DNA of 64,000 nt from Gigaspora margarita. Its lineage: Eukaryota; Glomeromycota; Glomeromycetes; Diversisporales; Gigasporaceae. Numbering within the stretch: the first letter of the stretch is position 1; each line of letters opens with the position of its first letter. Below are positions 55,227 through 64,000 of the stretch, piece after piece. The translations under genes and the position numbers were made by a program. The notes beneath the pieces were generated by a model. That model did no database searches. It was not told the origin of the DNA and saw only the letters and a list, made by a program, of their open reading frames with translations. The stretch spans positions 32,233 through 96,232 of the forward strand of contig WTPW01000330.1 of NCBI GenBank assembly GCA_009809945.1. Reading direction: 5' to 3'.

Positions 55227-55451
55227 GGCCACCCAAACTAATAAAATTGATTCTCGTTACCCAGCCAGGTCATTTTTTTAGAAAAGTTAAAATTTTTTTC
55301 TATATAAAATTTTTTTTATTCATGTATGAAAAAAAAATTTATAAAAATTTTTTATATTAAAAAATTTTTTAAATATAACATTTTTCTGGCCGGCCGGGTC
55401 CTATTTGTTTGTTCTATATGATAAGAATCAACTAATTTAATTTGCATGGCC
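55227..55451. mobile_element. Harbinger-like MITE, second family
   Basis: Ends GGCCACCCAAACTAATAAAA and, on the other strand, GGCCATGCAAATTAAATTAG, with TTA on both sides (55224-55226, 55452-55454). GATTCTCGTTA and GATTCTTATC follow. Interior A/T-rich with a CCAGCCAGGTC block on one side and GGCCGGCCGGGTC on the other. Confidence 0.65.
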
Positions 55452-55839
55452 TTATCTTTCTCCAAAATTCTTTTTTATATTCATCATAACCTTGAGAATA
55501 TTGAAAACTTGCTTTCATCAACTAAAAGTAGTAAATAATAAAAAGCTTAGTAATTAGCAGAAACAATTTATAAAAAAACCCAAATTGATTAGATCATTAA
55601 TTACCTTATTTATCATACAATTAACTATACTACAAATTAATTTCTACAACTATATAAGATCATCTTCAAACTGAATCAGAAATTATATTTGAAACCCCTA
55701 TTAGTGAACCCAATTGCCCAAGTTATATTACCACTAGCAAATCTGAAGAATACTATAATCTTGTTGACCATACTAAGTACTAATCGAAAAAAGTGAATTA
55801 GTATTATTCAACCAAAGGACTAGAAAATATTACCCCTTA
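55452..55839. other. Gene-free stretch
   Basis: Nothing recognised; slightly less AT-rich around 55700-55800, without an ORF. Confidence 0.35.
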
Positions 55840-56495
55840 ATTTGTTATGCAGGCATATTTGCCTGCATAAATTTTAAAATTTGAAATTTTTTAAATAAAC
55901 CTTTAAATATTAATTTTATCTATATACTTTCTAAGTAAAAAATATATTATTAGTTCTGTTTTATTAACTTTATTATAAAAATTTTTTAAAATTATTAAAA
56001 ATCTTTGGTGTGATAAAAGTTTAAGGTTTTTGTTTTGGAACTTTTACTATAGATTTTTTCTTTAGATTTTCTCAAATTTTATATGTCTCCATCTATAAAA
56101 AAAATTTTTACTTTTAATACAAGTCTTAATTTTTACAAGTAAATCACTTAAAGTGCAATAATAAAAGTTGTAATCCTTTATATAAACTACAATATTGTAT
56201 TAGGAACTATATTTTTAAAACCAATATTTAAAGAATTCGCCAAGATATTGTAAATTATTTTTTTGGTTAAAAAATTTTTTTAAAATTCAATATTTTTAGC
56301 TTATAAGCAATATAAACTTTTTGTCTAATAATATAAAATTAAATAATTCAAAAATATAATCATTGTTTTTAAATATTATCATAACAAATTTTATTTAAAT
56401 ATTTTAAATAATTAAAAAAGTAAATCAGAGATATATTTATCATAATTATGCAGGCAAATTTGCCTGCAAAACTTTACAAACTAAGGGATAACTTT
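55840..56495 (+). repeat. Dispersed repeat, copy 2 (empty site)
   Basis: Homologue of 49714-50490 without the Harbinger MITE. It starts and ends with the palindromic block TGCAGGCAAATTTGCCTGCA (55851-55866 in a shortened form; 56453-56466), which may be the true element end. Confidence 0.7.
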
Positions 56496-58429
56496 TAATC
56501 AAGATTTATACTTATTTTTTTCAAAACTGCTTTTGCAAGATCTTAAGTTCTAACTTTCAGATCAAGTTAACCAACACCTCTTTCTTTGCCTACTACATTA
56601 GAATTTAAGCCTTGTGAATATATAGTATTAGTAGTTTAAGATAGAAAAGTAGTTAGTTTTAGATATTTTTATTGTTTAGGTACTAATTGCACTCTCACAA
56701 TGTACAAAAAACTGCTTTATAAATTTATTAAATAAAAAAAAATACAATAGTAAAAAATTTATATGATTAAAAAATTTGAACAAGTTTATATTTCCATACT
56801 TTTCTTGTCAAATTTTATCTAATTTCAATAATTACTAGAGCTAATAAGCTTTTAAAACACTCTATTCATGAATAGTGTTATCAACTACTGTTTGCAAAAT
56901 AAAACAATATCATATACAAATTTTTTGATACATGTTATCATTAAAAAAAAAAGCATAAGCATAGTAAGAAAAAAAACTTTTACCAGGTTTTTGTTTTGAC
57001 TATTTTGCCTTGACTACCATGCTTTGTTACTTAGCGCATAACACAAATTATCTTATAAAAATACATTCTTAAATTATTTTCAATTGATTCAATTGTTAAA
57101 GTTTTTTAATTATACTAACTGCTAAGATAAAATTGAGTTATCCAATATTTAAATTTGATTATGTGATTCGCTTGGATTTTTAAGTACAGTTAAGCATTAA
57201 CTATATTTATTTCGATTTGTTAAAGAATATATGAATTAATTTAATTGAATGAGGAATTGATCTAAACTATTTCTATCAGGAAAAAATTAAAAATGATGTA
57301 ATCAATTCAAAATTAATCTAAACTGCAAAATAATACAAAATATCTATACTACTTTTTTGCTCTTACAAAGTTTTCTACCTCCTTATTTATCATTATTGGC
57401 ATCACAACTTTTTATGTCACATTTGCACAGAGTTAATAGTATATATTAAGCCCTTTAATATTACCTGAGTTTATATTTAACTGTGAATAGCTACTATCTC
57501 AAATATATCTAACATGTAAGCATTATATCTCAAATCAAATATATTTAATATGACAATTATATTTCAAGTTAATTATATTTAACTTATGAGTATTATATAT
57601 TAAGTTGTAACATGTGGGTAACCATATTCAAATATTAAAATATATTTAATATATGGGTAACTAAAAGCTTTTGCACTTAACAAATATAAGCCAATCAAAG
57701 TCTACTAATCCAAAATTTATATATAAAATTCAAACTAAGTTTATTTATATTAAGATCAGTAATTCTTCTACAAATTTAGTTGCTATAGCATATAATTAAT
57801 TAATTAATTGATTGGATGCTATAGTAATGAAATTGAATATTAGTGAATTTTGGAAATACAGATTTAATATACAATATGATTGGTTATAAATTATGACCAA
57901 TCTAACAATTTTGACCAATTAAGCATATTGATCGATTATAATTAATTAATTGATTTTGACTGATCAAATGATTTTGACCAATTAACTGATTTTAACTGAT
58001 CAAAGCACATAATTGATTATAGATCAATTTGTCTTGTGCATGTTTGATTAATAACTAATCACAAAAAATTTGACTAATTTCAACTTCTAAATTATAATAC
58101 TTTAAAGTTTTATTAACAAACATTGGATATGTTTTACTATTTTGTACTGTACCTTTATTTTTTTGAAAATAGAAATTTGTCATTTCTGTGATATGTCGCA
58201 CCTCATAATTCAACCAATCAAATCGCTCGATTTTGTAGGCAAAAAATTTTTTTAAAAAACTAAAATTTTACTAGTAAAATATAAAAATAAATAAGCAATA
58301 TCAAGATATATAGTATAAAATTTTATTCTGAACAATATTTTCTTTTTTTTAGAGTTTAAAGACCATGTGCTATGGCCAAGATTATATTATGAGTTATAGT
58401 TATGTAATATTTGTTACAATAAATGAGGA
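56496..58429. other. AT-rich gene-free stretch
   Basis: No gene. 57490-57660 is an irregular repeat of AATATATTTAATATG-type units. 57880-58030 has many GATCAATTA / TGACCAATT units similar to 47690-47880. 58080-58330 shows blocks of the GGATAGCA family. Confidence 0.4.
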
Positions 58430-58565
58430 TACAATAGCTATACGTGCACTTTTGGTACCTAATTTAAATGGTCTACTGAGGGTTCTACACTAGCTGCCAT
58501 ACCTACAACCCAATTATGGAAATTGTTTATTTAAATCCTCTGGTTCATGATCATTCTATTACTAC
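58430..58565 (-). repeat. SINE-like 3' tail, reverse orientation
   Basis: The reverse complement matches 26534-26680 and 52010-52150 (TGCCATACCTACAACCCAAT and TACCTAATTTAAATGG on the + strand). It is cut off from any tRNA-like head. Confidence 0.65.
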
Positions 58566-58629
58566 CCAACACACCAAGATATTGTTGGGCCACAACTCTT
58601 TTAAGTATCAATGCCTTAGAGCTACTTTA

Positions 58630-58945
58630 CCTTCACATGAACAACTTTTCTAAGTTACGAAGATAGATTATCTTAGTATAAAAAGATGTTTTATAAGAAA
58701 AACAAAATTTTTAATATTAGTACATATAAAACGTATTTTTACTAATTCAATTTATATTTATATTTTAAGTATTATATGTAAAATTTTACACTAAACAACT
58801 TTTTCTAAGTTAAAAAGATAGATTATTTTAGTAAAAAAAAAGTTTTATAATTGCTAACTTTTGAAATTTTGTTTTTCTTATAAAATGTTTTTTTTACTAA
58901 GATAATCTATCTTTGTAACTTAGAAAAAGTTGTTCAGAATAAAAT
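58630..58945. repeat. Short inverted and direct repeats (AACTTTTTCTAAGTT)
   Basis: AACAACTTTTTCTAAGTTA with AGATAGATTATTTTAGTA at 58794 faces its complement at 58895-58935; a further direct copy lies at 58640. A hairpin element of about 145 bp plus a solo arm is likely. Confidence 0.6.
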
Positions 58946-59164
58946 TTGACTTATATGATATACTATTATATATATATATTACACTTTATTAAATAAAATA
59001 ATTTTAAAAAAATTTTTTTGACTACAAAATTGAGTGATTTAATTGGTTGAATTACGGGTATGTTATGTTACAAGTGTGACAAATTTATATTTCTAACTAA
59101 AATAACCTATATATAAGTTTGATATGCCTAATTGGCACAGTGCCTAATTCAGCGATATCTTATG

Positions 59165-59460
59165 AACTGTTAATCAAAATCATGTAATTATAGTACTATT
59201 CGATTTGCTTTATCAAGATGAATCTAATAGTACCAAAATCATATGATTCTAACTGATAGTTCACAAAATATTATATTAGAAATCTTTAGTGCACCAAATT
59301 AGTTACTATGCCAAAATAAAACTATTTTTAAATAAATTTTTAAAAAAGTGATATCTCATGATTGAGTAACCAAAATTAGGTAATTTTGGTGCCATTCGAT
59401 TCATCTTGATGAGACAAATTGAATGGTATCAAAATTATCCAATTCTGATTAATATATCAT
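59165..59460. repeat. Two hairpins of the ACCATTCGATTC family
   Basis: 59165-59285 and 59350-59460 each fold on themselves, with an ATTCGATT... centre and ATGATTC/GATATCTCATGATT-type arms. They are relatives of the hairpins in 4955-5285. Confidence 0.6.
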
Positions 59461-59582
59461 ATAATATTTATTGTAGAACTTAACTGCGCTGAATTAGGTA
59501 TATCTATTATTATATATTATTATATATTTTTTACAAAAAAAATAAAAAAATATCAAAAAAAATGAATCTGAAAAAAATAGTA

Positions 59583-59909
59583 CAGTCAGACCTCCATAAA
59601 TACAATACCTCTCTAAATGCATGTTTTTGTCTTGTCTGTAAAAAATTATTAGTGCTAAATGCACATTCTATATTCTGTAAATGCACATTCTTCCATATAA
59701 TTTTCTATATCATGCTACCTCCCTAAATGCACATAGCCAATCAAATTTTAGAATTTAAGATAGATTATATAGTTTTTAGTAGAAGTTATACAAACTTAAT
59801 AATCTAATCTTTAAAGCTGCAATTTAATTGGGTCTCTCTAAATGCAATACCTCCCTAAATGCATGTTGTAGACTTGTCTATACATGTTGCATTCATGGAG
59901 GGTTGACTG
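59583..59909. mobile_element. TIR element, CAGTCAGACC family, TA target site
   Basis: Left end CAGTCAGACCTCCATAAAT, right complement CAGTCAACCCTCCATGAAT. TA on both sides (59581-59582, 59910-59911). Several TCTCTAAATGCA / CTCCCTAAATGCA units lie inside near both ends. Related to 54445-54621, the solo end at 10654 and probably 13525-13841. Confidence 0.65.
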
Positions 59910-59934
59910 TAATATTTTAAACTACTTTTGCACT

Positions 59935-61330
59935 TTGTCGTATCTAATTGCATAAAAATACTAGCCTAACACATTTATTTTTCTTACTTTGCAGTTAGCT
60001 ATTATTTCCTTTTTTTTGTTTTAACTATCATATTCGCTTATATTTACTATTTCTTGCAAAGTGTTGGAGAAGTTAGAGTTAGTGTTTTTGTAAAGTGCCA
60101 GAAAAGTCAGATTGTTTTTTTGTAAAGTTTTGAAGAAAATCAGAAATAAATAAAATAAAATAAAATTAAAAAATAAGTAAAAAAAAAGAAAACAAACAAA
60201 AAACAAAACTGTAAGTAAACTAAATAAAAAAATAAATGAAACCCCAAATCTACATTTCTCAGAACTAAGGTTTTGTGTTCTTGCAATTTAGAAATCGTTG
60301 AAATTACAGTTTTTGCAAAGAAATAAGTAAAAAGAAAACAAACAAAAAATGAAAATGTAAGCAAACTAAATACAAAAAATAAAACCCAAATCTTCATTTT
60401 TTGAAGTAGATTTTGTAACAGAAATTGCCAAAATCAAGTTGTATATATTCTTGCAAGGTGTTAGAAAAGTCTGGGTTTGCTTGCAAAGTATCCAAAAAGC
60501 CTTGGTTATTTTTTTACAAAGTGCTAGAATAAAATAAACTAATAAAAAAAAATAAAAAAAAAACAAAACAAAAGAACAAAAAATGTCAAACAAAAAAATA
60601 AATGAAGCACTAACTAAATCTCTATTTCTTAAAGAATTATTCTTTGAAATTTAGAGATTTGCTTGGTAAAATCAGTTGTGTGTTCTTGCAAAGTCAAAAG
60701 GCTGAGTTGGCTTGCACAAAGTGTTGAAAAGTCATTGGATTTCTTGCAAAGTGCCAAAAAGGTAGAGTTGGTGTTTTTGTAAAGTGCAAAATAATTAAAA
60801 AATAATAAATAAAAAAAAATAAAAAAACAAAATGAACCTAAAAAATAAAACAAAACCAAAAAAAAACAATGAAAACGAAAACAATATAAAATTAATAGAA
60901 GATTTAAATTATAAACAAAAAAAAATAAAGATCTAATCTGATTTTGTAATACAATCATCAAAATATTTGAAAATATTAGCAAACACAGTTTTGGTATGAT
61001 TCAGGCTACAAATTTACTAATCTAGCTTGGTTTTCTAGTTCTAAAATATTTTAAAAAAATTTGAAATATTTCAAAAATATTAGACCTAAAATATTTTAAA
61101 ATATATTTTACTTTTCTTGTGTGCACAAGATCTTTCAAAATATTTCGCACATATAAATTTGCTAATAGATTATAATATATAAAGTTAAATTGTAGTTACA
61201 AAAAAATGTCTAGACTATGTGATCGTTAAAGATCTATTAATCATTATATATTGATTCAAATAATTATGATTATAATCAATTTATAGATATATAATGATTT
61301 ATATTGAAATTGATATATATCAATTATAGA
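59935..61330 (-). repeat. Right arm of a large inverted repeat
   Basis: Reverse-orientation partner of 52400-54130. The + strand shows CTTTGCAGTTAGCTATTATT at 59988, CAAATCTTCATTTTTTGAAG at 60388, AAAATCAGTTGTGTGTTCTT at 60668 and CTAGCTTGGTTTTCTAGTTC at 61022. A/T-rich tracts are the complement of the T-rich tracts on the left. Frames of 60-117 residues here are repeat translations. Confidence 0.65.
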
Positions 61331-61429
61331 TATATATTGATTTTTAACCAGTTAATCAATATATATCACTATCTTTTAATCGATATAAAATAATTAATTC
61401 ATGATCCATATACCAAATAGTGAAAATCT

Positions 61430-61905
61430 ATAGTAATATATGGGGAAAATCAATTATTGTTTATCAAATTTCTGGAATCTGGCACTGTTAGAACAATAAT
61501 GAATTATTTTACTAAGCTAACCTAAACTTCTCCACTAATTGAAAGCTGTAGAGCATATTCTTGCAATTCTAATAGTGTAAAATCATTAAAATTGGACCTG
61601 TAGATCACAAGATATTGTTAAAAAACATTTCGTGACCATATAGAGTTTTTATATAAACAATAATATTGTTTACATAGAAACTATATGGTCGCGAAATGTT
61701 TTTTAATGATATCTTGTGATCTACAGGTCCAATTTTAATAATTTTACTACCATTAGAATCGCAAGAATGTGCTCTACAACTTTCAATTAGTGAAGAAGTA
61801 AGGTTCGCTTAGTAAAAAAATTCGTTATTGCTCTGACAGTGCCAGATTCCAGAAATTTGATAAACAATAATTGATTTTCCTCAATTTTACAATATATGGT
61901 AATAT
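61430..61905. mobile_element. Long, well-preserved foldback element
   Basis: Left GAAAATCAATTATTGTTTAT pairs with ATAAACAATAATTGATTTTC. The arms stay complementary with few differences through AAATTTCTGGAATCTGGCAC, GATCACAAGATATTGTTAAA and CATTTCGTGACCATATAGAG to a short centre (AACAATAATATTGTT, 61660). Each arm holds a cassette copy (AGATCACAAGATAT, ACTACCATTAGAATCGCAAG). Fewer differences than in the other foldbacks suggest a younger or gene-converted copy. Confidence 0.8.
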
Positions 61906-62896
61906 ATACAGCCCCTGTTTGGTATACGGATCACGAATTAACTATTAAAAATTTTTCTGATATAAGTTGTGTTTACTTTTTTTTTGTTTCTTTTGTTTTC
62001 TTTTTTGCACTAGACTAATCCTTTTCTTTTTGTAGATTTGCTTTACTAAATATTGGATAGTAAAATTAGAATTGTGATCTTGCAAATAAGTAGGTTTTTT
62101 TATTATTTGTCTTTTTTTGTAAAATAAGTAATCTTTTTGGGTTGCTTTTTTTTCTTAGCTCAAACTAATATTAACTTGTTTTTCTTTCGTAGGTTTATTA
62201 AATAGTATTGCCATTGTGGTTGTTATTGTTTATTGGTGATATCATTTGTGGCTTTTACTATTTTTGGGCATTTATTAATTTGTTTGTGAAGTCTTGGTCT
62301 TTTGATGTTGTTTGTAAAGACTTCAGATTCTTGTCATTTTAGCAATATTGGGTTTAGTTTTTGTTGCTTTCAGTACTATTGTTTTCAGATTTTCATCACT
62401 TTGGGTATTGTTACTATTAAAGTTTTATCAGAGTATAGGAATCAGTATTGAAAACAGGGATAACTTGGTTTTTTCTTCTTTTTTTATTTATATTTTTAAC
62501 TACTTCTTTTTCTCTTCTTTGGGTTTGTATAAGTTTCACTAAAATGAAATACGTATATGCTATTGTCTACAAGTAGGCAATAATTAAAAAAATTATATTC
62601 AAATCAGATAATTAAATAATTACAGAATGGCAAACTGGTAGCAAAGTACCATTCTATTATTATTTGATCATCTGATCCAGATATGATTTTTTTTTATATT
62701 AGATCACAAAATTGTACCAAATTATTCAGCATAATCGATTTAATAAAATTACAAATTCTATGTCCTAAAATGTTTAGTGCTATAGTGTATTTAGTTTATA
62801 TGAAAATATATATATTTCAAATTTTTAACTAAATCAGCCAAAAAATATTTGGCAATTTTTAGCAGTTGTTTTAGGAATTATGAAAACAGCTGTTAT

Positions 62897-62952
<56 letters not shown>

Positions 62953-63300
62953 CTCTTGAGTACTTTTATTAGAAATAATTACAATAAAACTTAATCTGAT
63001 TACAAAATTAAATTTCTTATTAACCCTTTCAAATAATCTAAGTCTCATCTCACCCAGCTGCTTTATAGGTGCCCAAATGTGTTTCATCATACTAATTCAA
63101 AGAATTAGAACTTATGGCTAGCCTCATCAAATCAGAATCTCTTTAAATTCTTCTCAACTAGCATCTATCAAAAGTTTACAAAATAAAATTTTTGCAACAT
63201 AAATTTTTGTATAATTTACATTTTTACACTAGTATAAAAACTTGTAATTTCTTACAATATTAATTGATAATCTACCTGTCAACTGAAGAGTGATAAAATA
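61906..63300. other. Gene-free stretch
   Basis: No gene supported. 62200-62460 has CTTTTGATGTTG / AGACTTCAGATTCTTGTCAT repeats like those in 34060-34520. A poly-T run lies at 62900-62949. The frame 62348-62542 has no domain. Confidence 0.4.
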
Positions 63301-63680
63301 TAGCATGCTTCCATCTAAAATTTTTTCCTTATTAAGTTAACAATATATGTCCACTAATTAAAAGTAGTAGAGCTCATCAAAATACATCTAACAGTGGTTA
63401 TATCATCCAAATCAGCCTAGTAGATAGTAAGATATCATCAAAAAATGATTGCCCGACTATATAAAATCCCATGATGCAGATTACATATGAAAATTACTAT
63501 AGGCAAAATGTGGCATGCTTCTATCTAAAAATTTTTTCCTTACTAAGTTAATGATATATATCCACTAATTGAAAGATGTAGAGCTCATTGAGATGCATCT
63601 AATGGTAGTTAAATCATCTAAATCGGCCCAATAGATGGTGAGATATTATCAAAAAATGATTGGCTGACTATATAAAATCA
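63301..63680 (+). repeat. Tandem duplication of a cassette-bearing unit
   Basis: 63301-63471 and 63511-63680 are about 85-90% alike by eye. Both start T(A/G)GCATGCTTC(C/T)ATCTAAAA, contain CCACTAATT(A/G)AAAG, the cassette (GATGCATCTAATGGTAGTTA) and end GACTATATAAAATC. Confidence 0.7.
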
Positions 63681-64000
63681 GGACCCCGGACATCTCTCAT
63701 AGAGGTCATAACTGATCTGTATGAATTTAGGGATTTTTGCTACCCCTAAAATCAAGTGAATTTGCTAAAAGTTAGATTATTACATATAAATTTTATAGTA
63801 ATTTGCTAAAAACTAAATTATCACATCTATTTTTATAAATCAAAATAACATATGTATTTTTGATTGCTAAACAAATTTTCTTAGAGCACTTTGTTAGAAT
63901 CAATTAGTAAAATTTTGAGAATCATAGAATTCTTTAGTATTTTTATTAATAAAATTATATAAAATATTATAATTCACAAAATTTTACTAATTGATTCTAA
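63680..64000. mobile_element. Left end of a MULE-like element, truncated by the window edge
   Basis: AGGACCCCGGACATCTCTCA and then AGGTCATAACTG match the left end of 47976-48271. The other end is outside the window. Its last part (63895-64000) is a palindrome: TTAGAATCAATTAGTAAAAT pairs with ATTTTACTAATTGATTCTAA. Confidence 0.55.

Overview
The window reads as nuclear DNA of a very AT-rich, transposon-laden fungus. The best fit is an arbuscular-mycorrhizal fungus of the Rhizophagus type (Glomeromycotina). This is an inference from several things: extreme AT content, host introns of about 75-100 nt when free of insertions, a secreted/membrane kelch protein, a LINE with endonuclease, reverse transcriptase, RNase H and a C-terminal zinc finger, and dense palindromic repeats. 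Two runs of N (2897-3077 and 23800-24512) are assembly gaps that both start at poly-T.

Layout. (1) 1-3.3 kb is repeat DNA with almost no CpG: two tRNA-headed SINE-like elements, the second split by a terminal-inverted-repeat (TIR) element that contains the first gap. (2) About 3.34-18.85 kb is a CpG-containing island that holds all three host genes I can support: a three-exon hemerythrin (HHE) protein (7166-7980, +), a convergent two-exon Myb/SANT protein (8467-8882, -), and a five-exon secreted, membrane-anchored kelch protein (15615-18015, +). MITEs occur here too, several of the hAT type with 8-bp target duplications, and three of the four kelch introns each carry a different one. (3) About 18.85-38.2 kb returns to CpG-poor nested repeats, including a possible 5.6-kb TIR element (20428-26018) built of further TIR elements, several large foldbacks, and a family with CYGTAAA ends and TA target sites. 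(4) 38279-46650 is an essentially full-length LINE with a 14-bp target-site duplication and poly-A tail, but with frameshifts, stops and two MITEs in its coding region. (5) 46.7-64 kb is again CpG-poor repeat DNA: Harbinger-like MITEs with TWA target sites, a MULE-like element, a 665-bp palindrome, a 1.4-1.7-kb inverted repeat pair about 5.8 kb apart, and a truncated MULE-like element at the right edge.

The three host genes show no sign of acting in one pathway. The coherent story is mobile-element ecology. Many otherwise different TIR and foldback elements carry the same internal cassette of roughly 60-100 bp, centred on a GTCTCAnTGAGAC-like palindrome and an ATTTnACTACCA-like motif. That shared cassette, and the sharp CpG contrast between gene island and repeat blocks, are the least explained patterns here. 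I found no bacterial-type operon, defence system, CRISPR array or rRNA gene. Coordinates of repeat ends were read by eye and may be off by a few bases.
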